A DNA stretch of 64,000 bases from Candidatus Omnitrophota bacterium (GTDB taxonomy: Bacteria; Omnitrophota; Omnitrophia; Omnitrophales; Aquincolibacteriaceae): NCBI GenBank assembly GCA_016196565.1, contig JACPXK010000006.1, forward strand, positions 1-64,000, read 5' to 3'. The position numbers were made by a program, and so were the translations under genes. The notes below the pieces were generated by a model, which worked only from the letters and a program-made list of their open reading frames with translations, had not been told where the DNA came from and did no database searches. Positions 26,957-34,737 of this stretch are shown piece by piece. The number at the start of each line of letters is the position of its first letter. The first letter of the stretch is position 1.

Positions 26957-28065
26957 TTAAAGAATAAAAGACAAAATGCGGTGATGACAAGATTGGCGAG
27001 CGAGATGGGAAAAATTCCCTTCCATCCGAGCTCCATTAATTGATCGTAACGAAAGCGGGGCAAAGTCCAGCGGACAGTCATGAAAAGCCAGCAGAAAAAA
27101 ATCACTTTAAAGGTGAAAGAAAAAATCTGAATTGCGACAACGCCTAAATGAGGCAGTAGCATTTCGGCCCCCCAGGGAAAATGGAAGCCGTCCCGCATCA
27201 AATACGGAACCTGCCACCCCCCTAAAAAAAGCGTCGTGGCAAGGCACGCGATCATAATTGTTTCCACATAATCCGCGAAAAAAAACATGCCGAACTTCAT
27301 ACCGCTGTATTCGGTAAAATAACCGACGATTTCAGATTCCCCTTCCGGCATGTCATAGGGGATGCGTTTGGTTTCCGCAATCCCGGCCGCCAAAAAAAGA
27401 AAAAATCCGACCGGCTGCAGCAAAATTCCCCACATGGGAATCCAGCCAAAGAGCAAATACCCTTGTCCTCTTACAATTTGTTGAAGATCCAGAGACTGAT
27501 AAATCATGACAATGCCTAAAATGGTGGTTCCGAGGGTGATTTCATAGGCCAGCATTTGGCTTGAGGCGCGCATGCCGCCGATGAAAGCATAATTACTGTT
27601 GGAAGAAAATCCGGCAAGAATGACACCGTAAACACCCATGGAGGTCATGGCAAAAACGTAAAGAAGCGCAACGTTAATGGGCGCCACCTGAAGACTGATT
27701 TCGCGGCCGTTCCAAATCAAAACATCCCCAAAAGGAATGGCGGCAAAACCGACAATTCCAAAAGTCAAAGCCAGAAACGGCGCGAGGGTGTGAAGAAACT
27801 TGTCGCCGTAAGGAGGAATATAATCCTCTTTCATGAACATTTTAATGGCGTCGGCAATAGGATGGAAAAGTCCGAGTTCATTCAAGGGGCGAAGAAGCCA
27901 ATTGATGGGTGCGGCCCATTTCCAGGGAAGGGTGACGTAAGCGCGATTGGCACCGATTCTATCCTGCATGATCGCACTTTGCTTGCGCTCAATCCAGGTA
28001 TGAAGCGCCGCAAAATTAACCACCATGAAAAGAACCAGTCCCGCTAAAAGAAGAGTGATCATCAT
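26953..28065 (-). CDS. nuoH: NADH-quinone oxidoreductase subunit H
   Basis: Membrane subunit at the junction of the peripheral and membrane arms of complex I, forming part of the quinone chamber. The 370 residues have about eight to nine hydrophobic helices and the family stretches AAPINWLLRPLNELGLFHPIAD, AETKRIPYDMPEGESE (the acidic quinone-site loop) and MTVRWTLPRFRYDQLMELGW. It overlaps nuoG by four bases (ATGA). It is the last nuo gene here: nuoI, which normally follows, is absent, and its stop overlaps the stop of the convergent peroxiredoxin gene, with no terminator between them. Confidence 0.96.
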   Translation of the reverse strand: MMITLLLAGLVLFMVVNFAALHTWIERKQSAIMQDRIGANRAYVTLPWKWAAPINWLLRPLNELGLFHPIADAIKMFMKEDYIPPYGDKFLHTLAPFLALTFGIVGFAAIPFGDVLIWNGREISLQVAPINVALLYVFAMTSMGVYGVILAGFSSNSNYAFIGGMRASSQMLAYEITLGTTILGIVMIYQSLDLQQIVRGQGYLLFGWIPMWGILLQPVGFFLFLAAGIAETKRIPYDMPEGESEIVGYFTEYSGMKFGMFFFADYVETIMIACLATTLFLGGWQVPYLMRDGFHFPWGAEMLLPHLGVVAIQIFSFTFKVIFFCWLFMTVRWTLPRFRYDQLMELGWKGIFPISLANLVITAFCLLFFN

Positions 28066-29714
28066 TCTTTTGTCTCGACGAAAATCAATCCCGCGTCTTG
28101 AACTAAATCCGGAATAAGCGGAGCCGCGAATTTCCGCACATTGGTCGTGCCTTCGTTTAATTTTTCATAATTCAGGCCGCCGAAAGTTTCTGTTTTGCCG
28201 GCCAATTCGTTGAAGATTTCTTCCGGCCGGTCATAATGAAAATGAATGCCCAAATGCTTGGCCAAATGAATCAGAATTTGATATTCTGGCCTTGCTTCGC
28301 CCAAAGGGTCCAGTGCCTTGTTGAATTTTTGGGTGCGGCTTTCGCAATTGGTAAAGGTTCCTTCTTTCTCCGCATACGTTGCCGCCGGCAAAACGTGGGA
28401 GGCGTATTCCGACATTAAATTATGATTGGATCCAATGAAAAGGCTCCATTTGAGATGCTTAAACCCACTCCCAGCAAGATGGGCCCCGTGAAGCGTTAAA
28501 AGATCCTGACCAAAAACCACAATCCCTTCCACCTCCCCTTTCTCGCAAGCATTAAAAAAACCTTTTACGGCAGATTCGTTATAGGTGAGCCCCAAAAATT
28601 CCGCGCCTTTGGAATTCGGATTTTTATCGGCTCGGATTAAAAAATCATCCTGAAAACCGGGAAGATTGGGAGAAACCAGAAAAATATTTTTGAGTTTAAG
28701 CCCTTCTTGAAAAAGTTTTTTCGCCAGAAAAATTTCTTCGTTGGAAAGCTGCGGTGAAATAAAAACCCCGATTTTTTGTTTGGCGTTTTGCAGGTTTTGA
28801 ATGACTTCGGGAAGGATTTCACCCCATCCTGTTTCCTGAAAACTTCCGTTGGAACGCTTGGAGGGCCGCAGGATACGGTTTTGATCATGAAATTTATAAC
28901 CGTAACGGCCTTCATCGCACATCCACCATTTGTTCACCTGCTCGTTATAACGGGGTTTCAAACGCTTGACGCGTTCGCCTTTTGAGTGATGCGGGCGGTC
29001 AAGATTGTATTGCATGGAAATATTGCAGCCGCGCGCACAGCCGTTACAAACAGAATCCTCGGATTTCAAATACCATACCCGGATTTTAAAACGAAAGTCA
29101 CGGTCGGTAAGGGCGCCGACAGGGCAAATGTCCACAATATTACCCGAATAAGGATTATTCACTTCCTTGCCGGGGAACACTTGAATTTCAGAATGATCGC
29201 CCCGATTCACAATACCAAGCTCGGAAGTTTTGGAGACTTCGTCGCAAAAACGCACACAGCGCGAACAAAGGATGCAGCGTTCGGCGTCGAGCATCACGGT
29301 AGAACCGATGGGAACGGCTTTGGGTTTTTTGACCTTGTCTTCGCTAACACGGCTGTCATAAATGCCGTAGCGCATGTAATAATCCTGAAGCCAGCATTCC
29401 CCCGCTTGGTCGCAGACCGGACAATCGAGGGGATGATTAACGAGGAGAAATTCGAGAACATGCTGGCGTGTGGCTAGAACTTTGGGCGTATTGGTTTTCA
29501 CCACCATACCGTCTTGGGCCTCGAGATGACAGGAAATTTGAAGCTTAGGCATTTTTTCAATTTCAACCAAACACATGCGGCAATTTCCGGCAATGGAAAG
29601 CCCGGGATGATAACAATAAAACGGAATATCAATATTCGTTTTTTTAGCGGCTTCGATAATCCTTGTCCCCTTGGGGACTTCGACTTCTTTGCCATCAATG
29701 GTGAGCTTCGGCAT
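28062..29714 (-). CDS. nuoG: NADH-quinone oxidoreductase subunit G (short form)
   Basis: Iron-sulfur subunit of the complex I electron-input arm. I choose the ATG at 29714 (MPKLTIDGKEVEVPKG), matching the usual start; it lies 20 bases inside nuoF. The 550 residues hold the [2Fe-2S] domain (CYHPGLSIAGNCRMC plus a later Cys), the His/Cys cluster HPLDCPVCDQAGEC, the two-cluster ferredoxin motifs CILCSRCVRFC and CPVGAL, and the extra N7-type motif CNGCARGC followed by WWMCDEGRYG. A reduced molybdopterin-like domain follows and ends much earlier than in E. coli NuoG (about 900 residues). All cluster ligands appear present, so shortness affects only the distal domain. Confidence 0.93.
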   Translation of the reverse strand: MPKLTIDGKEVEVPKGTRIIEAAKKTNIDIPFYCYHPGLSIAGNCRMCLVEIEKMPKLQISCHLEAQDGMVVKTNTPKVLATRQHVLEFLLVNHPLDCPVCDQAGECWLQDYYMRYGIYDSRVSEDKVKKPKAVPIGSTVMLDAERCILCSRCVRFCDEVSKTSELGIVNRGDHSEIQVFPGKEVNNPYSGNIVDICPVGALTDRDFRFKIRVWYLKSEDSVCNGCARGCNISMQYNLDRPHHSKGERVKRLKPRYNEQVNKWWMCDEGRYGYKFHDQNRILRPSKRSNGSFQETGWGEILPEVIQNLQNAKQKIGVFISPQLSNEEIFLAKKLFQEGLKLKNIFLVSPNLPGFQDDFLIRADKNPNSKGAEFLGLTYNESAVKGFFNACEKGEVEGIVVFGQDLLTLHGAHLAGSGFKHLKWSLFIGSNHNLMSEYASHVLPAATYAEKEGTFTNCESRTQKFNKALDPLGEARPEYQILIHLAKHLGIHFHYDRPEEIFNELAGKTETFGGLNYEKLNEGTTNVRKFAAPLIPDLVQDAGLIFVETKE

Positions 29715-30981
29715 ATTCCCTTTCGAGGTCACATTTTCCATGCTGAATATGATATTCAAACTCGGAGCGGAATTTTTCCGGATAACTTCTAAGAGGCATC
29801 GCGGCCCCGTCAGCCAGCGCGCAAATCGTCGTTCCGCCCATAAAAGAACAAATATCGAGTAAATTTTCTATGTCTTTAGGACGGCCGTTTCCGGAGGCGA
29901 TGCGTTCAAGGATTCGATGAACCCATCCCGTTCCTTCGCGGCAGGGAGAACACTGGCCGCACGACTCATGCGCATAAAAACGCATCGTCACAAGAAGCGC
30001 CTGAACCATGCAGGTGGTTTCGTCTAACACGATCACACCCGCGGAACCCGCCATGGTTCCTTTGGCGCGCAGTTGATCGAAGTCCATCCCCACATCAATT
30101 TCATCCGCCCGTAAAATCGCGGCCGAAAGCCCGCCAGGCACAACCGCTTTTAATTTTTTTCCGCCGCGAACGCCTCCGGCATGCTGATAAATGATTTCTT
30201 TTAAAGAAATGCCGAGCGGAAGTTCATAAACGCCGGGCTTTTCCACATGCCCGGAAACCGAATAAAGTCTGAGGCCTCCATTTTTATCCGAGCCCAGTTT
30301 GGCAAACCATTCCGCACCGCGCGTAAGAATAGAAGGAAGATAGGCAAGGGTTTCTACATTATTAATAACCGTCGGACAACCAAACAGTCCCACCACCGCC
30401 GGAAAAGGAGGTTTGAGACGGGGAAAACCTTTTTTGCCTTCCAGGGATTCGAGAAGCCCGGTTTCTTCCCCGCAAATATAAGCGCCGGCCCCGCGGTGAA
30501 TCACCACTTCCAAATCATAATCGGAACCGAAAATTTTCTTGCCGAGAAAATTCTTCCGGTAAGCTTCTTCCAAGGCCTGCTTCAATTTTTGATAAGGCTC
30601 CACATATTCGCCGCGTATATAAATGTAGGCCTTGTGAACATTGTTGGCGAAAGAGGCAATAATAATGCCTTCAAGCAAAAGATGCGGAACATGCGAAATA
30701 ATATATTTATCCTTAAAAGTTCCGGGTTCGCCTTCGTCGGCATTAACGGCGAGGTATACCGGCTTGCCGGTATTTTGAGGGATAAAACTCCATTTCATGC
30801 CTGTCGGAAATCCCGCGCCGCCAAGCCCGCGCAAATTGGATTTTTTCACTTCTTCAATCACGGCCTTGGGATCGTTTTTCCCAAAAACCTGGCGCGCGGC
30901 TTCATAACCGCCGTCCGCCATGTATTCATCCAGAAAAAATGTTTTCCCGGGGATGAAATATTTTGAAATTATTTTTTCCAT
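29695..30981 (-). CDS. nuoF: NADH-quinone oxidoreductase subunit F
   Basis: NADH- and FMN-binding subunit, the entry point of electrons into complex I. The 428 residues carry the NADH/FMN-site motifs LRGLGGAGFPTGMKW and GAGAYICGEETGLLESLEG, the family stretch GCPTVINNVETL, and the N3 [4Fe-4S] ligands ESCGQCSPCREGTGW with a fourth cysteine downstream. It begins by TAATG overlap with nuoE and ends inside the nuoG start region. Length and motifs are normal. Confidence 0.97.
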   Translation of the reverse strand: MEKIISKYFIPGKTFFLDEYMADGGYEAARQVFGKNDPKAVIEEVKKSNLRGLGGAGFPTGMKWSFIPQNTGKPVYLAVNADEGEPGTFKDKYIISHVPHLLLEGIIIASFANNVHKAYIYIRGEYVEPYQKLKQALEEAYRKNFLGKKIFGSDYDLEVVIHRGAGAYICGEETGLLESLEGKKGFPRLKPPFPAVVGLFGCPTVINNVETLAYLPSILTRGAEWFAKLGSDKNGGLRLYSVSGHVEKPGVYELPLGISLKEIIYQHAGGVRGGKKLKAVVPGGLSAAILRADEIDVGMDFDQLRAKGTMAGSAGVIVLDETTCMVQALLVTMRFYAHESCGQCSPCREGTGWVHRILERIASGNGRPKDIENLLDICSFMGGTTICALADGAAMPLRSYPEKFRSEFEYHIQHGKCDLEREYAEAHH

Positions 30982-31496
30982 TATTTTTTAAATTCCGTCA
31001 TAAGCTGATCGACTTTGTCTTTCGTAAGAGGCCCGACATATTTCACGTCGTTGACTTGCATCATGGGAGCAAATTCGCAGGCCCCCAAACATTCCACTAG
31101 ATCAAGGGAGAAGGATTTATCTTCAGTCATGCTTCCGGCCTTAATGCCTAGCTTATTTTCCAGATGTTTTAAGATTTCACGGCCGCCGCGAAGATAACAG
31201 CTGAGCGTTCTGCAAACATGAAAACGGGTGCGGGCTTTGGGTTTGTCATAAAAAAGAGAGTAAAAAGTCATGACTTCGCGCACATCAATGGCCGCAATGC
31301 CCAAATATTCGGCAACTTCGCTTTCCATTTCTGTGGTGATATGGCCGTATTCTTCCTGCAAAAGTCTCAGGATTTCGAGAATGGACGCACGCTTGGTTTC
31401 GTAGCGGGCCACCACAGGGTCGGATTTCTTTTTGAATTCAGGTGTTAATGCGCTAAAGGGGACAGTCCCCTTTTGAGGGACAAGTTGAGTTTTCAT
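30981..31496 (-). CDS. nuoE: NADH-quinone oxidoreductase subunit E with palindrome-derived N-terminus
   Basis: Binds the N1a [2Fe-2S] cluster next to NuoF. I place the start at ATG 31496 (171 residues), overlapping the nuoD stop by four bases; a longer frame only reads through nuoD. Ligands are CRTLSC and, further on, CLGAC. Residues 5-15 (LVPQKGTVPFS) are encoded by a 19-bp palindrome at 31455-31473 and by its flanks, and are not part of the normal NuoE sequence, which resumes around TPEFKKKSDPVVARY. The rest of the thioredoxin-like fold is typical. The insertion adds a short tail before the first helix and should not disturb the cluster. Confidence 0.93.
   Translation of the reverse strand: MKTQLVPQKGTVPFSALTPEFKKKSDPVVARYETKRASILEILRLLQEEYGHITTEMESEVAEYLGIAAIDVREVMTFYSLFYDKPKARTRFHVCRTLSCYLRGGREILKHLENKLGIKAGSMTEDKSFSLDLVECLGACEFAPMMQVNDVKYVGPLTKDKVDQLMTEFKK
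31455..31473. repeat. 19-bp palindrome (9-1-9) inside the nuoE coding start
   Basis: AAAGGGGAC-A-GTCCCCTTT, a perfect inverted repeat. It is read in frame as KGTVPF-like codons of nuoE, eight codons after the start. It is the clearest case here of the palindrome inside a protein-coding region. Confidence 0.85.
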
Positions 31497-32845
31497 CGAT
31501 CCAATTCTCCGCCGATCATATTCACCGAACCAAAGGTGGGGACAATATCGGCCACAGTTCCGCCGTTGATCATTAAAGGGAGCGCTGCCATAATCACAAA
31601 ACAGGGCGGACGGACACGCACGCGGTAAGGACGATCCGAACCGTCGCTCACCACATAAAAGCCGAGTTCTCCGTTGGCCCCTTCCACCGGAAAATAACAT
31701 TCGCCCGCCGGCGGGCGAATGCCGTGACCCATCATGACAGTTTTGAAATGATTCATGAGGCCTTCGATATTGCCGTAAGTATCTTCTTTCGGGGGAAGTT
31801 CGGCGCGTTTATTTCCAGATTGAAGTTCGGGATAATTACTTTTATGGGAGCCTTCGAGGGTGGGATCAAAAGCCGCGGTTTTACCGCAAATTTTTTGAAT
31901 GCGTCCCATCTTGGCCTCATCCACCATTTCTTCGGCAGGAATAACATTGCCTTCCGTGTCGAGCAATACGGGGCCTCCGGGCATTTGATCGAAGGCCTGT
32001 TCCACAATGCGCATGCTTTGTTCCATTTCATCCATACGGCAAAGATAACGGTCATAATTATCCCCGTGCTCCCCCACCGGAATTTCAAAATCAAAACGTT
32101 CATACACCAGATAAGGATTGGCTCGCCGCACATCATAATCCACGCCGGTGGAACGTAGAAAGGGTCCCGTAATGCCATAAGCCAGGGCATTTTCTTTTGA
32201 AATAATGCCGACATCTTTTAAACGGTCGACAAAAATTCTATTTTTCGTCAGCAGCGCGTGAGTCTCTTTTAAAACCTTGCGGGTCTCCGCGATGGCCTGC
32301 CGGCATTTTTCATCAAATCCCTTGGGCAAATCCCCTTTCACGCCGCCGATACGCGCATAAGAAATCGTCAGACGCGCGCCGGTCACTTCTTCGATTAATT
32401 GATAAAGGTATTCGCGGGCCTTGATCATATAAAGGAAAACCGTGAAAGCCCCGAGCTCCATGGCGGAGGCGCCGATGCAGGTCAAATGATCCGTAAGGCG
32501 CGAAATCTCGCTTACGATGACGCGAATGTATTTGGCGCGTTCCGTAATCTCAAGGCCAAAAAGTTTTTCCACAGCCAGGCAATAACCCACATTATTGATC
32601 AGCGGCGAAACATAATTCAGCCGGTCGGTATAAGGAATGACCTGCAAATAACCGCTTTGCTCCGAGGATTTTTCAAACGCCCGGTGCAGATAACCGATTT
32701 CCACATCCGAATTCACTACCGTCTCACCGTCCAGCTCCGAAATAATACGGATAATGCCGTGCATGGCGGGATGCTGGGGGCCGATATTCAGAAGCATGGA
32801 TTCGGTACGGGTTTTTTTGATGGGGGCTGCGGCGGTTTCTTGCAT
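31493..32845 (-). CDS. nuoD: NADH-quinone oxidoreductase subunit D
   Basis: 49-kDa subunit forming the quinone-reduction site with NuoB, related to NiFe-hydrogenase large subunits. The 450 residues begin with a Thr/Glu-rich stretch and then the conserved NIGPQHPAMHGIIRI and VEIGYLHRAFEK. Later come family landmarks YDVRRANPYLVYERFDFEIP and GANGELGFYVVSDGSDRPYR, ending with DIVPTFGSVNMIGGELDR. It is a few dozen residues longer than many NuoD because of an insert around ALPP/KSNYPELQSGNKRAELPPKE. It is coupled to nuoC (TAATG) and nuoE (ATGA). Confidence 0.97.
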   Translation of the reverse strand: MQETAAAPIKKTRTESMLLNIGPQHPAMHGIIRIISELDGETVVNSDVEIGYLHRAFEKSSEQSGYLQVIPYTDRLNYVSPLINNVGYCLAVEKLFGLEITERAKYIRVIVSEISRLTDHLTCIGASAMELGAFTVFLYMIKAREYLYQLIEEVTGARLTISYARIGGVKGDLPKGFDEKCRQAIAETRKVLKETHALLTKNRIFVDRLKDVGIISKENALAYGITGPFLRSTGVDYDVRRANPYLVYERFDFEIPVGEHGDNYDRYLCRMDEMEQSMRIVEQAFDQMPGGPVLLDTEGNVIPAEEMVDEAKMGRIQKICGKTAAFDPTLEGSHKSNYPELQSGNKRAELPPKEDTYGNIEGLMNHFKTVMMGHGIRPPAGECYFPVEGANGELGFYVVSDGSDRPYRVRVRPPCFVIMAALPLMINGGTVADIVPTFGSVNMIGGELDR

Positions 32846-33327
32846 TAATTTCTCGGCCCTATGAGAGGCTGGCGTTTGTTGTAGGGATAGTCTTTGCGAA
32901 GCGGATGGCCGGAAAATTCCTCATACATTAAAATCCGTTTGAGATCCGGGTGGCCGTGGAATTTGATACCGAACATGTCCCAAACCTCGCGTTCAAACCA
33001 ATTGGCAATAGGCCAAAGCGGCACTAAACTTGGAACCACCGCGTCCTTTTCTTCCACCCTCACTTTTAAGCGAAGCCGGTGATTCTTAAAAGTCGAGTAA
33101 AAATGATAAACCACTTCAAAACGCGGATCCCATTTCATATCCTTGCCGTCCACGGCCGTAAGATCCATGAGCACATTCATTTGATAATCGGGATCACTTT
33201 TTAGAAAACGCGCAATTTCCAGTAAAGCCTCACGCGTCACGACGGCCGTTTCGTCGCCCCGATGATTATGAATTTCGAGCGTCGCGGCGGAAAATTTTTC
33301 TTTGAGTTTGATGTGAAGGTCAGGCAT
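32845..33327 (-). CDS. nuoC: NADH-quinone oxidoreductase subunit C
   Basis: 30-kDa peripheral-arm subunit, separate here and not fused to NuoD as in E. coli. The 160 residues include the signature WFEREVWDMFGIKFHGHPDL and end with the SGHPLRKDYPYNKRQPLIGP motif. Start ATG at 33327 lies one base after the nuoB stop, and the stop overlaps the nuoD start. Confidence 0.95.
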   Translation of the reverse strand: MPDLHIKLKEKFSAATLEIHNHRGDETAVVTREALLEIARFLKSDPDYQMNVLMDLTAVDGKDMKWDPRFEVVYHFYSTFKNHRLRLKVRVEEKDAVVPSLVPLWPIANWFEREVWDMFGIKFHGHPDLKRILMYEEFSGHPLRKDYPYNKRQPLIGPRN

Positions 33328-33328
33328 A

Positions 33329-33793
33329 TTAAAATTGTTTCTGCTTCTGAATTTTTTCCTGCAATTTGATCAGTCCATCCAAAACATTTTCCGGCCGGGG
33401 CGGGCATCCGGGGATGTAAACATCCACCGGAATGATGGTATCGATTCCCATGACGGTGGCGTAATTGTCATAAAACCCGCCGGTACAAGTGCACACCCCA
33501 AAGGCCACGACCCATTTGGGATCGGCCATTTGATCATAAATTTGTTTGAGAACGGGCGCCATTTTATGGGAAATCGTTCCCACCACAAAAAGCACGTCGG
33601 ATTGGCGCGGCGAAAAACGGGGAAGACCGGCCCCGAAACGGTCCACATCATAATGCGAGCAGGCCGTGGACATATATTCCATCCCGCAGCAGGCCGTCAC
33701 AAGGGGGTATTGGAAAATGGAAAATTTCCGGGCCCAGCCGATCATATCTTCAATTTTTGAAGTTACAAAAGTGGCGTTTTGTTCGCCCGTCAT
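33329..33793 (-). CDS. nuoB: NADH-quinone oxidoreductase subunit B
   Basis: Holds the N2 [4Fe-4S] cluster that reduces quinone. I use ATG 33793 (MTGEQNATFV), which overlaps the nuoA stop as ATGA; an upstream ATG two codons earlier and a longer frame inside nuoA are less likely. The 154 residues contain the tandem cysteines TACCGMEYM, then CTCTGGFYDNYA, and the final ligand in IPGCPPRPE. Length is normal. Confidence 0.96.
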   Translation of the reverse strand: MTGEQNATFVTSKIEDMIGWARKFSIFQYPLVTACCGMEYMSTACSHYDVDRFGAGLPRFSPRQSDVLFVVGTISHKMAPVLKQIYDQMADPKWVVAFGVCTCTGGFYDNYATVMGIDTIIPVDVYIPGCPPRPENVLDGLIKLQEKIQKQKQF

Positions 33794-34146
33794 TTCCATT
33801 CCATGGCTCCTTTTTTCCAGGCATAAAGAAATCCGAGAACTAAAACAGAAAGAAAAATCATCATTTCGGCGAAACCAAACCATCCGAGCCTTCGGTAAAT
33901 GACAGCCCAGGGGAAAAAGAAAATAATTTCCACATCAAATAAAACAAAAAGCATTCCGGCAAGGTAAAATTTTACCGCATGCCTTCCGGAAGGCCGTTCA
34001 AAAGGTTCCTTGCCGCATTCATAAGGGGTATTTTTTACGGGGTTTGGATTGTGAGGGCCGAGGGCTTGGGAAAGAATGATGAAAAGCACGGACAATGTTC
34101 CCGCCATCAAAAACATCGCAAAAATACCGAAATAATCCTGTAACAC
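33790..34146 (-). CDS. nuoA: NADH-quinone oxidoreductase subunit A
   Basis: Small membrane subunit near the quinone site. The 118 residues have three membrane helices and the conserved loop YECGKEPFERPSGRHAVKFYL followed by FVLFDVEIIFFFPWAV. The start codon is GTG with an AGGA sequence upstream. It follows the TPR gene by about 16 bp, so the TPR gene and the nuo genes probably share a promoter. Confidence 0.95.
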   Translation of the reverse strand: MLQDYFGIFAMFLMAGTLSVLFIILSQALGPHNPNPVKNTPYECGKEPFERPSGRHAVKFYLAGMLFVLFDVEIIFFFPWAVIYRRLGWFGFAEMMIFLSVLVLGFLYAWKKGAMEWK

Positions 34147-34162
34147 TTTTCTCTTTTCCTGG

Positions 34163-34654
34163 TCAATTCATCATTGCCTGTAAACGGTTCAAAGAACGTT
34201 CGGCCAAGGAGTACTGGGGGTTTTCCTGCAACGCGTTTTTATAACAGGCCAGGGCCTTTTGCCACTCGCCTTTACGTTCCCAAACACGGCCTAGATTGTA
34301 ATGAGGAAAGCAGTAACTCTCATACCGCTTGGCATGCGTTGCCTTTTCCAGCCAGGGAATGGCCTCATCGAGCTTCCCTTTTTCGATCAAATAAGCCCCG
34401 ATGTCATTGTAAGGATTGCCGAATTCGGGATCCACGTCAATGGCCCGCCGGCATTCTTCAATGGCCTCATCATAACGGCGTTGAAAGCTATAGGCCCACC
34501 CCAAAAAAGTATAGGCCTCTGCCGTCGGATAAAGCTCGATGGATTTCTTATAAAGGCCGATGGCCTCTTCAAGCGCCCCTTCGGTTTGCTTCTCGTAGCC
34601 TTCTTGAAAAATACGATAAGCCTCGTTTTTATAGTAACTTTCTGATTCTGTCAT
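34163..34654 (-). CDS. Tetratricopeptide-repeat protein
   Basis: A 163-residue protein made almost entirely of about three to four TPR helices (ALEEAIGLYKKSIELYPTAE, AYTFLGWAYSFQRRYDEAIE, NPYNDIGAYLIEKGKLDEAI, GRVWERKGEWQKALACYKNA). No signal peptide or membrane helix is visible, so it is probably a cytoplasmic scaffold. I choose ATG 34654 because AGGG lies eight bases upstream; a GTG three codons earlier is an alternative. It is the first gene after the nuo promoter. A role in complex I assembly is possible but rests on position alone. Confidence 0.75.
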   Translation of the reverse strand: MTESESYYKNEAYRIFQEGYEKQTEGALEEAIGLYKKSIELYPTAEAYTFLGWAYSFQRRYDEAIEECRRAIDVDPEFGNPYNDIGAYLIEKGKLDEAIPWLEKATHAKRYESYCFPHYNLGRVWERKGEWQKALACYKNALQENPQYSLAERSLNRLQAMMN

Positions 34655-34697
34655 CAAAAACACCCTGCCCCTTACTCAAAGGTTGGGAGGCTTAGGA

Positions 34698-34726
34698 ATT
34701 ATAAAGGAAGCTGCTAAAATCGTCTA
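34698..34726 (-). promoter_or_regulatory. Probable promoter for the TPR-nuo operon
   Basis: On the minus strand, -35 TAGACG (34721-34726), a 17-bp spacer and a perfect -10 TATAAT (34698-34703). The transcript would begin near 34691 and enter the TPR gene after about 37 nt. It lies in the short gap after the dienelactone-hydrolase-like gene, whose 3' end shows no clear terminator. Confidence 0.6.
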
Positions 34727-34737
34727 CCTTGGCTTTT

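Noticed and set aside
30981..31700. Longer reading frame for nuoE starting inside nuoD
   Set aside because: The extra 68 residues are Arg/Cys/Pro-rich, unlike NuoE, and merely cross the nuoD 3' end; ATG 31496 gives the usual four-base overlap.
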